This document shows positions 1-9,561 of a DNA stretch of 17,471 nt, in pieces. Within the stretch, counting starts at the first letter, position 1. Each line of letters begins with the position of its first letter. Under the pieces are notes generated by a model that was given only the letters and a program-made list of their open reading frames with translations, made no database searches and was not told where the DNA came from. A program made the translations under genes and the position numbers. This stretch comes from Fragilaria radians. Lineage: Eukaryota > Bacillariophyta > Fragilariophyceae > Fragilariales > Fragilariaceae. Location: NCBI GenBank assembly GCA_900642245.1, contig CAAAJI010000109.1, forward strand, positions 91,508-108,978. The letters are read 5' to 3'.

Positions 1-954
1 GGCATACTCTCTGATCTACTTGTGGTGACAATCCCTAGGCAGATAGGGATTACCATTGCCATCACAGACCATGATTTATTCAGAAAAAGGGTTTTCCTAG
101 CCATGAAAGCTTCATGATTCTTAGTCCGCCCACCTTTTCTACTTCAGCAATTAGTTTTCTGAAAGATATTGGATACTCCATGTCTCTCGTGATAAAATAA
201 GACTTTAGAGATACACCAGATGTGGACATCCTTAGACTTAGAGGGGATAAAAATCTCCAGTTTCTTCCATAAAACGAAGCAAAATGTCCACATCCCATCA
301 AAACTTTAGAAGGATTGTGATACTTTTACTGTAACTTTTCTTAGCCATTACCGGTGCTCCCCACCCACAATTTCGGTTCCACAGCTCTTTAGATTCTTTT
401 CCCATTTGACACATATGCTTTGACTCGGATATACATAAGATTTACCTGTAATTCTTCATCCTTTTCTTAGTTTTCTATGTATACTCAACTGGATAGGAAA
501 GAAACTTCGCATAAGGTTTCACTCTGTTTGACACGACTATTCCAATGAACCCATTACACTCTGAAAGGTTCCAATCAAGTTTCAGATTGACAAAGCCTAA
601 CTATCAATGAGTTTGCAGTAATTTCTTTGGGATGGATGGGCACCCCCATAGCCCCTAGTTTGAGTTTGATATCTATGGCATGAAATTTCATTTACCTCAT
701 GGATTTCATCTTCTTGCAGTACCTTCAATATAAACATTTTGATCACAATTTTCTGTTACCACTCAGACACCGTTAGGAAAAACTCAATTAGAACCCATAT
801 ATATCATTTATTTCAAGTCTGACCTATCCGGAATTCACATCAAATCAATCAGCAACATAAATACATATGCAATGATTTTGTCTGCACAGAGTTGGAAGCA
901 TTTACGCTGAAACCTTGGTTGACCTCTCTTGATCAATCTCAATCATACCTGATA
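1..954. other. Spacer with no recognised gene
   Basis: AT-rich sequence without a convincing coding region. A 73-codon open stretch lies on the minus strand at 80-301, but I recognise no motif in it and its frame runs into stops further on. It could be a remnant of an old gene or mobile element. I see no tRNA-like fold or tandem repeat. Confidence 0.5.
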
Positions 955-990
955 GAGTCAACTGAGTCATGCCATTGACTTCTGACGTAA
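955..990 (+). promoter_or_regulatory. Possible bZIP-type site cluster upstream of the 1355 gene
   Basis: Within 36 bases there is a GAGTCA half-site (955-960), a full TGAGTCA (963-969, AP-1/GCN4-like) and a TGACGTAA (983-990, CRE-like). They lie about 365-400 bases upstream of the ATG at 1355. bZIP factors are numerous in diatoms and bind such cores, but short motifs recur by chance, so the regulatory role is inference. Confidence 0.25.
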
Positions 991-1340
991 AGATATTGCT
1001 AACAAATAAGTGGTTTTTTAAATTAGTGAGTTTGTCAATTCGCATTACTCTGTCAACCGCCATGCTGCCGTTTAGATCATTTTCCTTCGCTCCATCACGC
1101 ACTATTTCATTCACTCACATCACATTCGTTAAACACTTCTTTAGCTTACAATCTTTTATTGATAAAATTGAACACACAAGCATCTCCTGTCGTTTGAATT
1201 GTTTATCAATTGGAGTTTAGAAGGATACGATGAGAAAACGTATTGAGGGATGGCGGAATCAATAGCGTTACAGGATAACATGAATTTAGCTTTTTGTTCC
1301 ACAATCGTTACCTATTTTCGTTACTCTCTCCAACATTAGC

Positions 1341-1397
1341 ATGCCTTGCTCAAAATGCGTCTTCGATCTCGAATTAAGAATGGCAGAATATTCATAG
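1341..1397 (+). other. Overlapping upstream ORF (18 codons)
   Basis: An ATG at 1341 opens a short frame that ends at TAG 1395-1397. It overlaps the first codons of the main gene (ATG at 1355) in a different frame. If the transcript starts upstream of 1341, a scanning ribosome meets this ATG first, which could reduce translation of the main ORF. If transcription starts between 1341 and 1355, the uORF is not in the mRNA. Confidence 0.35.
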
Positions 1398-3076
1398 CAA
1401 AGAATCAATTCTACCGTTTTCTTCTCATTCTTATTCTAATAGGAATTGTAGCAATATTCCTTTCATCGACATTCTTCCTCCTATCATTTGGGAGTTTGGA
1501 TCACGAAGTATGGGATCAAAAACAACAATCTCGAATGAAGAAACGAGAAAAAATGAAGTTCCAATATGAAAATGACAGTCGACAGAAATTAAGAAGACAA
1601 AGGAATGAAAAGAAGGGACACGAAAGTCGCTCCAATGTCGCAGCAAACTTTACTTTTCAAGCAACACAAGACAAAAATAATCATAAGATGTATCAATCCT
1701 CTCCAAAGGACAAAAGGATCATTCGTTTTGATGATGCATGCCCTCCTTTATACTATCCTACGACACCCATTTTAAGCTCCATAATACCCCGTTTGTCATT
1801 CCAATCGAATAATGGATCAGTATTCTATGCTTATAATCCGACAATTCAACCCTTCTATGGAAAAACAAATAGTCAAGCATCCTATGTTATATCCTTTCGA
1901 GTAGGAACGATACCATGGTTATCAAATCCAAAGGATTATTTGGGAATAGCAATATTCAATGCCTTAACTTGGGAAATGAGTTCCTATAAGATTTTGGATA
2001 TCAACTTACATGCACTGCAACAATATGCCTCATCACATACCAAACGAAAGTCTCGTCCAACTGACGCGACCCAATTTTCGGATTATCGACTCTTTCCCTT
2101 CCCAGCGACGATGACAACAATGCCACAGGAAATTCAATCATCTCTGCATATTGTGACCAATTCAATTTCCATTCTTGTAATTTCTATTCAAGAGCTTGAT
2201 AATGTGACGAATGCCACTACAACAAACCTTCCAATTGTTTCTACAATTTTGAGTAACGAATCCAAAGAATATAGTTCTGTTTCTCAATCACACTTGATCG
2301 TACGAGCTGTGAGTCCCATTCGGAAGATTCGCCAAGTCGTGAAAGGACGGAATTTCAATTGGATCACCTTGCAGCAAAATTCAAAGCCTAAATGGTTTCT
2401 CGAAGAATGGCCCTTACCACATTCCTTGACGAGTGACAATAGTAGGATCGAAGGACGGAAACTATCGGAAGTTGTTGTTGATGTCAATTTGAATGATAAT
2501 AATTGGCGTTTCACAGCTGTCAAATCATGGGAGTCCTCTCAACTTCCTCCCCCACCATCCTTTCGTGGACCTGACCTAGACTTTACAGTAAAGTCAGGCT
2601 TACTTAGTGAAGATCGAGGGACAGCATGCTGTATACAATTGGAAAGTCAATACTACCAAGATTTGTATTATGATCCAATCGCAAGCGCTACTAGCAACAA
2701 TTCTTTATCCACGTCATCGTCCTATATCTTAGTGGGAATCAGTCATGTCAAATCAGTGAAACGAATACCCATGGCACACGGTCAGAAGTATGGTTACTTA
2801 TCACGCTGGTATGCAGTTCGACCTACAATCCCACCTATGGATATTGTTGCACAATCGGGACTCTTTTGTTGGGTATCAGACACGAACCATACATTAGAAT
2901 GGAATAAAGTAAACTACTCCTGTCCAGTTATTCAATTCCCGTCAGGGATGACAGAATCCTTAACAGATCCTTCTTACATCATTGTTACCTATGGTATTCA
3001 AGATGAAACATCCCGAATTGTTTCAGTTCGAAAACGAGATATTGCATTGCGACTATTTACATCCACATTTGTTTGA
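1355..3076 (+). CDS. Type II membrane protein, lumenal GH130-like/beta-propeller glycosyl-enzyme candidate
   Basis: 573 aa if read from the first in-frame ATG at 1355; the frame is open for three more codons upstream, but these start with TTG, which I do not accept as a eukaryotic start. Residues 22-45 are a strong hydrophobic segment preceded by Arg/Lys-rich sequence, as in a type II signal anchor. Residues about 55-92 are very rich in Lys, Arg, Glu and Gln and look like a stem or coiled coil. The rest is a soluble, Ser/Thr/Asn-rich domain with several N-glycosylation sequons. Near the C-terminus, about residues 475-490 hold HGQKYGYLSRWYAVRP and about residues 540-560 hold a YGIQDE-centred segment. 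This layout recalls the last blades of the five-bladed propeller of GH130-type phosphorylases/mannosyltransferases, where a basic 'H..' and a 'YG..D' element line the active site. The fold is inference from weak patterns; membrane topology is much firmer. The neighbour (convergent, 27 bases away) is also a predicted secretory glycosyl-enzyme. Confidence 0.75.
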   Translation: MRLRSRIKNGRIFIAKNQFYRFLLILILIGIVAIFLSSTFFLLSFGSLDHEVWDQKQQSRMKKREKMKFQYENDSRQKLRRQRNEKKGHESRSNVAANFTFQATQDKNNHKMYQSSPKDKRIIRFDDACPPLYYPTTPILSSIIPRLSFQSNNGSVFYAYNPTIQPFYGKTNSQASYVISFRVGTIPWLSNPKDYLGIAIFNALTWEMSSYKILDINLHALQQYASSHTKRKSRPTDATQFSDYRLFPFPATMTTMPQEIQSSLHIVTNSISILVISIQELDNVTNATTTNLPIVSTILSNESKEYSSVSQSHLIVRAVSPIRKIRQVVKGRNFNWITLQQNSKPKWFLEEWPLPHSLTSDNSRIEGRKLSEVVVDVNLNDNNWRFTAVKSWESSQLPPPPSFRGPDLDFTVKSGLLSEDRGTACCIQLESQYYQDLYYDPIASATSNNSLSTSSSYILVGISHVKSVKRIPMAHGQKYGYLSRWYAVRPTIPPMDIVAQSGLFCWVSDTNHTLEWNKVNYSCPVIQFPSGMTESLTDPSYIIVTYGIQDETSRIVSVRKRDIALRLFTSTFV

Positions 3077-3103
3077 AGGCAAACAACAAATATTTGCACA
3101 TAA

Positions 3104-5275
3104 TCAATTGGCAGAAGTATCCATTCTTGTGTTGGCTGTAGAGTCGCAGATATCTCGTCGTTCAACCGGAGCGATATCCAACAAAACACTTTCCCACGAT
3201 TTTACAGCCGAGTCTTGATGATATAATTTGTGTAGATTTTCTTCGATCAACGACTCTACATTTTGGCGTAACGTTTGGTTTGTTCCCAGGTTGAGAGCCT
3301 TTTGGATGTAATCATCTTCATTCAATGCAACGACATGTGAATTCAACTCTTCATTTTCTAAAATACGATAATAGGCAAGAGACCATCGCCCACCCAACAA
3401 TCGAGCGGGTAAAGTCACAACTGCCTTTCCCAATTCCAATACTTCTCTTGTTGTCGTACAACCACCCGCTGGATAAGAATCCAAAATTACCGTGGATATC
3501 TTATACAATGCCAATAGAGCATGATGTGGTTGTTCGGGCAAAAGGTGGATACGGTTCAAATCACAACCAGTCTCGGAGAGTCGAGAGAGAAGAAGTCGAT
3601 TCACGGAATCGTTGTCATGCTTGTGAAGAAGAATACGACCCAATGGATCTCCTCGTAGAATACCACAGAGTAATTTATCCATATCAGGCATTAACTTATG
3701 TGGCTTCTGCATACAGGTATACCAATTACCGTCGTCTGGGATGGATTTGAAGGCATGACTGTTTCGCCTTGCTAATACCTTAAACATACCTCCATTGACG
3801 ACACTTTTGCCATTCTCATCATGGCGTTTCTCATAATATTGATGTGGAACTGACGCATTGAGAAGAATCAATTTTTCAACATAGTGTGTTTGAGCATCAG
3901 GTAATTCAGCAGCTCCCCAAGAGATGTAGTAGTCGATTGAGGATATCCCACTTGTCATGGGATGGCCGTGAGTGGTGGCTTGAACGGGCGCAAGCCGTGC
4001 CATGGCGACGCGAGTTGCATGAGGACTCATAGTAAGATCTAAGTACAATAGAATGTCCAACTTTAGGGCTTCTACATCTTTCAAAAACCTTAATGTCCAC
4101 GCACCATTCATAGTATCCAGTCGTGTCCATTGGAACGTCAAAATAGAATCCTCGGAATTTGCGAGGACAAAATCATCTGTGGCACAACTTGTCTTGGAAC
4201 AAAAGTGAAGGTAGGTAATTTCAAAGATGGAACGATCTAATCGTTGTAACATTCCGGAGAAATCAGCTGCGACAGATGATTTGGGTGATAGAAATCCGGA
4301 TGCAATTCCCAATTGAATCTTTGTAGTGCCTTTCTCGATGCATCGCTTTTCATGGTATCCGTCCCAGTAGGGAACAACATCAACACTGGTGTATTCCAAT
4401 TGAGGCCAAACACGTGCCACAATTTCATGACGCAATTGGGCTGCCCTTGCGACATTGGCTCGATGATAAAACGACAGATGAAATAAATTAGGAGTACAAA
4501 AAATATATGGGTCATCAGATGTTCCAGCAACAGTAAGTCCCAGTTGTTTCTCATCGAATCGTGGCTTGGTGAATTCATACTTTTTCAAAAACGATTTGGC
4601 AGCGTCCATATAACGATGAATCATATCATCTGCATGGTCCATCGAATTTGGAAAGGGGTTTAACGCCGTTGCCAAAAACGTTTCAGCACACACGTTATCT
4701 ATATCCAATTCTTGAGAGGTGTCGTAGGCTAATGTCATGAAATGATATGCGATATCATAGTCTCCCTGTTCCCAACGATACCTCCCCACCAGCATGGCAA
4801 GACTCATACCTTGCAATGATGGAAGAGGGATGGTCGTATCGACTTCTTTTGGATCGAATATGCGTTCAATGAACGCCATGCCCTTGGCACGTTCAGATGC
4901 AACAGTCGAACTAAGGGCAAATAAACCCAAATTTAGAGCGGCGTGAAAGTTACGAGGATTCATTTGATATATTTGAAGCCATATCGAACGAAATCTTGGG
5001 TCCTTCGGTTGTAAGCTGTATGCTTCTCTCTCTAAGATTGCAATCTTTTGTTGTTGTTGTTGTTGCTGTAACTGCTGCTGCTCCCTGGGCACGATGATAT
5101 CCTGGACATCACGAGATAGATTTTCTCCAACTATCTCACCACTGCTACCATCTAATTCCACTTGCAAGGAACTACTCGTGGATGTGGACGCAATTAGTTT
5201 GGCATCAGTCCAAATAGAATTGCATACGACAGCGACTAGACTTATGTAAACTAGAGATTGAATTGACAAAAGCAT
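3104..5275 (-). CDS. Secreted/lumenal O-GlcNAc transferase-like glycosyltransferase (GT41 type)
   Basis: 723 aa from an ATG at 5275, intronless. Residues 1-20 are a hydrophobic signal peptide or anchor. Residues 66-76 are a glutamine tract with one Leu. Residues about 95-235 are helical and TPR-like. The catalytic part, about 318-690, matches the two Rossmann lobes of OGT/SPINDLY enzymes: a KIQLGIASG strand at 319-327, the LDILLYLDLTMSPHATR segment at 406-422 (OGT 'DILVDLTGHT..NR'), HGHPMTSG at 436-443 followed by SIDYYIS, and LDSYPAGGCTTTREVLELG at 598-616, equivalent to the 'LDTFPYNGGTTT' UDP-sugar-binding loop, then AVVTLPARLLGGRWSLAYY. The catalytic-region His seen near the start of the N lobe in animal OGT appears replaced by Ser in my rough alignment. 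GT41 enzymes usually add GlcNAc or fucose to Ser/Thr of cytosolic and nuclear proteins; a signal peptide would place this one in the ER/Golgi. The sugar donor and acceptor cannot be told from sequence. Confidence 0.82.
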   Translation of the reverse strand: MLLSIQSLVYISLVAVVCNSIWTDAKLIASTSTSSSLQVELDGSSGEIVGENLSRDVQDIIVPREQQQLQQQQQQQKIAILEREAYSLQPKDPRFRSIWLQIYQMNPRNFHAALNLGLFALSSTVASERAKGMAFIERIFDPKEVDTTIPLPSLQGMSLAMLVGRYRWEQGDYDIAYHFMTLAYDTSQELDIDNVCAETFLATALNPFPNSMDHADDMIHRYMDAAKSFLKKYEFTKPRFDEKQLGLTVAGTSDDPYIFCTPNLFHLSFYHRANVARAAQLRHEIVARVWPQLEYTSVDVVPYWDGYHEKRCIEKGTTKIQLGIASGFLSPKSSVAADFSGMLQRLDRSIFEITYLHFCSKTSCATDDFVLANSEDSILTFQWTRLDTMNGAWTLRFLKDVEALKLDILLYLDLTMSPHATRVAMARLAPVQATTHGHPMTSGISSIDYYISWGAAELPDAQTHYVEKLILLNASVPHQYYEKRHDENGKSVVNGGMFKVLARRNSHAFKSIPDDGNWYTCMQKPHKLMPDMDKLLCGILRGDPLGRILLHKHDNDSVNRLLLSRLSETGCDLNRIHLLPEQPHHALLALYKISTVILDSYPAGGCTTTREVLELGKAVVTLPARLLGGRWSLAYYRILENEELNSHVVALNEDDYIQKALNLGTNQTLRQNVESLIEENLHKLYHQDSAVKSWESVLLDIAPVERRDICDSTANTRMDTSAN
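5048..5080 (-). repeat. CAA/CAG triplet run coding polyglutamine
   Basis: On the minus strand this encodes QQQ-L-QQQQQQQ in the GT41-like protein (residues 66-76), between the signal peptide and the TPR-like region. Seven consecutive Gln codons (CAG then CAA repeats) make it a likely site of length variation between strains. It is probably a flexible linker. Confidence 0.85.
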
Positions 5276-7747
5276 TTTGATTAATTTGACCTTTTTAAGT
5301 TTGTGATGTCGAGATTCGTAAGATTCTTAGCAGTTACGATACTTAAACGGACGATCACAGACGCAAAGTGTAGTCTTGATGTCCAACGTCAGGTATACAA
5401 GCAAAGGAATGTTTATGTTGAGAGCTAAAATGCATAGATAAATCTCAAAAGTTAAATAAAAACCAGGATATATTTAATGGTGACACAATTTAATAAATTT
5501 CCAGAAAATTGTGTTATGGGGAGTCAGATTTACTGATTAAAAAAGAAAAGATGAAATCAAGCAAAGATAGGCCAGGCAAGACAATGTGAAAATAATGAAA
5601 AAGCTAGATTCTAGATTTCATAGCTTCTATAAACAGTATGTAAGAGTGGTATCTTAGTATCAAATTGAAAACTAAGTCAATTAGCTTTGGTTTTTTCACT
5701 AGGGAGTTGCTTTTCTAGACTGGAACTAAGACTGTTCTAGCTACATTGTTTTCCACTAAGTTAATCTACTTGGTAGTTTCCATTCTCCTGATGGATAGGA
5801 TGATTAGGATTTGACCAAGAGTAAAAGATGATTCTTTCATTGCACTCGTATTTGAACATACGACCCCCTGTCTACAAAATAGAAAAGATTTAGCTGCTAC
5901 TGTCGTACGACGAATCTCCAATATCGATCAAAATCCTTGTTTTAAATGATCAAAGTTGCCAATCTCTTTTTTCATTTAACCAGTCTTTTTCTTGATGTGG
6001 ATTAATTTGTGCATTTTTCGAATCCTACACTTTTCATCGACAGCTTAGCAATTGCTGGCATGTTACAAGTTGCCATTCTCTGTGCGTATGTTGCTTCTAG
6101 TATAACTTATTAGGTTTTACACAGTGCCCATATAGTTTCACATTTTATTGAGAATAATGCGTTATCATCTATGCTCCTTATAATTCTTGCTCTCTTCGCC
6201 AAAACTCATTGCCTTTCAATAAGCAATAATTCCAAAGTGAAATCTGTTTTCATGCAACATTTTTCCCGTATTTATCGCAATAGGTTGATAAATTTTCTGA
6301 AAATAAGTTCTTCCTTTTTAGACTATTTCAATAGTCCTGTATAGCTTGAAACTTAATATCAATGCATTTTTCTTTACAGAAGAAGTAATTCTGATTAAAG
6401 ATTTTATTTCCTTGACCTTTCTAAGTTAATGAAGCATTTCGAGTATTCTTAAATAAACTCAATTTCTCTTTATGGAAGAGGAATGAAGCCTCTTCCAGTT
6501 TTCGAGAGAGCGTCTGCAATCTTGCGGTCACTTCCATATTTAGTTGTCTTGTGATATCTGGAATTCCGTTAACTTCAATGATTCTTTCTGTGAGGCATAT
6601 TCAAAGGAAAGCAAAAGGAATGGTATCCAAGTAAAATTTCGCAATTTAAGGTGAGTAATTTTTGATTTGTACTGTAGACGTACTTCAAGCGTCGATTTGG
6701 AATCCTACACGCTGGCCATACTGTGACATCAAACAATATGGACATAATTTTACAAGAATATAGGGTGCCCATATTCATGAAGCTTATTTTAAAATGAAAA
6801 AACTTCAAATAATTATGAGTACTCACTCTACTTCCTTTTTTTGAATTTTCTTAATCCAATTTTTAACGCGTAACACGAAAACAATAGGATTACATGGTGT
6901 GCATTGGTAAATATGAGGCTACGGTAAGTTACAGTAACCATAAAGGTCTTTCTAACTGTTACTAAGTATCTAAGGTGCTATTCTAAGTTATCTGTCCTCC
7001 AAACTGATTAATTATAATTTGAATTCACACCACCGTAAAGATCTTTCAACAAACTTCTCATGAAAAAATCCAGTATGGTAGTCTTAGTGACTCTTTTATA
7101 GTTCATACCCTTGTGATATTACAACATCACGAAGGTTGGAATGCTCCTCATTTTCATCCACATAAAAAACAAAGCATTACAAAGAATTTGTAAAATAACC
7201 ATTTCAAATGAGCAAGCTGAAGCACACAATAAACCACTTTTTCGTTAGACTCTTTAATTGATCAATCAAGGTGTAGATGTTTAGGGAATGTAGCGCGATC
7301 CTTGAAAGGAAGATAGCCTGTATTTTCAGCAAAACTGTGTTAATATCCAGCTTTTTCAGTTGTACCAAGGAGTTACAAAAGTGGCTTCTCAGATTACTGC
7401 GATAAAGCTTCTTTCAAATAGTCATTATTGACTACATTAACTTTGTTGAAGCAAATAGTTCTCACGATTTGAATATCTTTGTCTGAAAGTGATATCAATT
7501 GACAATTACAACTTGCCATGTGTAAAAGAATTAATAAATGGTTTTCTCCTGTTTTAGACTACGTGAATGTTTTTGTTTGATGCATCATTTGTAGACACCA
7601 ACAAGCTGATGCAGATGAAAGATTGACCAAACCTTTATCTATTTTTTGATTGTACGTCCACAGAAATTGGTACTGTAATTGAGCAGGAGGTACAATAGTT
7701 TTGTTTTTTAATCAATTTTCCCATAAAAATTGAAAGAAGGTTTTTTT
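5276..7747. other. Long spacer with no recognised gene
   Basis: About 2.5 kb, strongly AT-rich, with stops in all frames. The longest open stretch (83 codons, minus, 6575-6826) shows no motif I recognise. Short coding-like scraps occur, for example on the minus strand near 6480-6560, but they are too degraded to assign. I see no tRNA, tandem repeat or clear LTR. The 5' UTR and promoter of the GT41-like gene (minus) must lie in its first few hundred bases. Confidence 0.5.
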
Positions 7748-8256
7748 CAACTAACAACAGATTACAACCGAATTCCAAATTTCATGGGCTTGCTTGAGAA
7801 GGTTGCACAAAAAGAGTTTTAAATTAAAGGATGTTTTCATAAAGGTGTCTTACAGCTTTTAAAACAGCAAATGAGGTACCCTATTTTCCAGAAAGTCTTG
7901 AAGCATTATTTGTGTGCACAGCAGTAATATCATGCTTGTACTCAGAGATGTACTTAAACTAGACCGTATGCCCTTCAATCCATCTTGTGACATAATTCTC
8001 ATCAGATCTTAATTGTCATGGAAGATGTTGCTACAGCAATAGTTGATCATGTCGTTTTGCTATCAACACAACCAATTCTATGCCATTGTAACCATGGAAT
8101 GATTCTTTGGATCTATTTTTCATTCCTTTCCTTGGTAGGTCAGAATTTGTCCATAATTTAATGCTAAAAAGACGGAAAGAGAATTTATACTTTCTTTCTT
8201 GATATACCTGAAGGGACAATCTGATGATTTGTCTTTAACCCAGTACTGTACTTGAT
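7748..8256 (-). repeat. Diverged duplicated upstream block, copy 1 (contains copia RT relic)
   Basis: This stretch aligns by eye with 11880-12378 upstream of the second gene copy, at a level far below that of the genes themselves (many substitutions and small indels). At its left end, 7755-7826, the minus strand reads LKLFLCNLLKQAHEIWNSVV, which fits the Ty1/copia reverse-transcriptase motif 'LxKSLYGLKQAxRxWN'. Further right the minus frame is broken by many stops; at one aligned spot copy 1 has TGA where copy 2 has TGG. I read it as a decayed retrotransposon piece that was duplicated with the gene. Confidence 0.55.
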
Positions 8257-8357
8257 TTATTAGATTTAAAACCGCATTGCACATGCGTGTTTGCTGTACA
8301 GTTCGTTGCCTAGCGATTTGTTGTTTTAAAAGGGTAACTAGCTAAATATATACGTGC

Positions 8358-9506
8358 ATGACTCGTTACGTTGTTACCACGCTGCTTCTCCTTGTGATCA
8401 GTATATTAGCGTCAGTGCTACTTTCTTACTATACATCTCCTGCTGAACCTTCCAACAATCCGTCAGCTATCAAAAACATTCTCAAACAGTTGCCAATCGT
8501 CGGAGTGAGTCCTGCTAGCGATCCAAACCAATACAAGCATTATGAAGAATATCTACCTGCTGAGTTGGAAGCATATGAAATTGAACATGCTGAATCACAA
8601 GGATATGGTCGCGTATCGAACTATGACCCCCTGAATCCTACAAAAAACTTGGACAACATGTCATCGGGATGTCGCATTTGGCAAGATACTAAGCACCCCA
8701 TGTATTCTAAGGCACATATCTTTCTTGAAGAGCTAGAATCCTATTATCAGGATATTCATAGTTTCCATGGAATAGATGATGTGCGTAATCAATTCACAAT
8801 GGATTTATCCAATCGTGACAAAGTTTGTAGTCAACTCAATCTTAGACCTAACATGACTCTGCTGGAAGGCTATTTCAATCGTAGCCAACAACTTTCCTTC
8901 TCAAGATCTGGATACATAGAACCTCTCTTTCCTCCTATGCGCCATCCAAAGTTTTGTAAGCAAAGAGGATTTAAATACCTTCTAAATCTTGAATACTTGA
9001 TTCATGACTTTGCTTTTATGTGCCGTAAGCTTACAAAGTTATCAAGACTCATTCTATTTGACTTTGGAGCGTCACTTTCCTTTCACAAGGACACAGAGTC
9101 TCCAATTTTATCACTCATATCACTTTATGAAAAATTTGGAATGCCTTTTGATCATATATATGCATTTGAAGCCAAGGAAATAAAACCAGGTGATGTTTAC
9201 AATGACATTCCAGAACCTTTGCTGAGTGCATATCATTGGTATAATGTTCCTATCACCAATGACACTCAAAGTAAACAAAACCCTCTTCATTTTATGAAGA
9301 AATTGCACCCTGATGACCTTGTTATTGTGAAGTTAGATATTGATACATCAACAATTGAGGTTCCATTGGCAATCCAGATATTGAACAATACCTTTGATAT
9401 GGAAGTTATCATTGATCAATTTTACTTTGAACACCATGTGGAGATGAGAGAAATTGCTGGCATCATGGAAACATACAATGAAAGGGACAATAAAGGAGTC
9501 TCTTGA
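8358..9506 (+). CDS. FkbM-like methyltransferase-domain membrane protein, copy 1, C-terminally truncated by frameshift
   Basis: 382 aa from ATG 8358. Residues 5-24 are a signal anchor (MTRYVVTTLLLLVISILAS). The first 368 residues equal copy 2 at 12707-13906 except Leu for Met at 70 and Pro for Thr at 114. After Gly368 one extra base, in a patch where copy 1 reads CATCATGGAAAC and copy 2 AGCATGGGCAC, shifts the frame. Copy 1 then ends with 14 unrelated residues at TGA 9504-9506. The lost 31-residue tail stays readable in another frame to the old TAA at 9555-9557. The fold-defining residues (LFDFGAS at about 232-238, IYAFE at 267-271, VIVKLDIDTSTIEVPL at 322-337) are present, so a protein could still be made. 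The missing tail, with its Trp, 'LRKKG' and 'HFWV', looks conserved in the family as I remember it, so this copy is probably impaired or a young pseudogene. Confidence 0.75.
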   Translation: MTRYVVTTLLLLVISILASVLLSYYTSPAEPSNNPSAIKNILKQLPIVGVSPASDPNQYKHYEEYLPAELEAYEIEHAESQGYGRVSNYDPLNPTKNLDNMSSGCRIWQDTKHPMYSKAHIFLEELESYYQDIHSFHGIDDVRNQFTMDLSNRDKVCSQLNLRPNMTLLEGYFNRSQQLSFSRSGYIEPLFPPMRHPKFCKQRGFKYLLNLEYLIHDFAFMCRKLTKLSRLILFDFGASLSFHKDTESPILSLISLYEKFGMPFDHIYAFEAKEIKPGDVYNDIPEPLLSAYHWYNVPITNDTQSKQNPLHFMKKLHPDDLVIVKLDIDTSTIEVPLAIQILNNTFDMEVIIDQFYFEHHVEMREIAGIMETYNERDNKGVS

Positions 9507-9557
9507 GTTATTCCAAAATTTACGGAAAAAGGGCATTGCATCTCACTTTTGGGTGTA
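9507..9557 (+). pseudogene. Orphaned 3' coding tail of copy 1
   Basis: These 51 bases match the last 17 codons of copy 2 without a change that I can see, including the TAA at 9555-9557, but lie beyond the premature stop in copy 1. Their intact state suggests the frameshift is recent. Confidence 0.7.
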
Positions 9558-9561
9558 ACCG

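Larger units (their letters stand above)
8257..9561 (+). repeat. Near-identical gene-containing repeat, copy A
   Basis: About 1.3 kb nearly identical to 12555-13910. It begins about 100 bases before the ATG with TTTATTAGATTTAAAACCGC and ends right after the ancestral stop codon. Inside the CDS I find only three substitutions before one clustered patch of changes near 9460-9475. Outside this block similarity drops sharply on both sides. Confidence 0.85.

Noticed and set aside
1346..1354. Upstream extension of the membrane protein to a TTG codon
   Set aside because: TTG is not an expected start in a nuclear eukaryotic gene, and the ATG at 1355 lies three codons downstream and directly precedes the basic, anchor-type N-terminus.
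3325..3750. 141-codon plus-strand ORF
   Set aside because: It lies wholly antisense to the GT41-like CDS, whose frame has clear family motifs.
6010..6035. TTCGAATCC resembling a tRNA T-loop
   Set aside because: No acceptor, D-arm or anticodon arm can be folded around it.
9120..9308. Minus-strand ORF repeated at 13469-13657
   Set aside because: It is the antisense shadow of the methyltransferase-like CDS and is duplicated only because the gene is.
8257..9561. Retrogene origin of one copy
   Set aside because: There is no poly(A) remnant at the 3' end, and homology extends into the promoter and flanking blocks, which points to DNA-level duplication.
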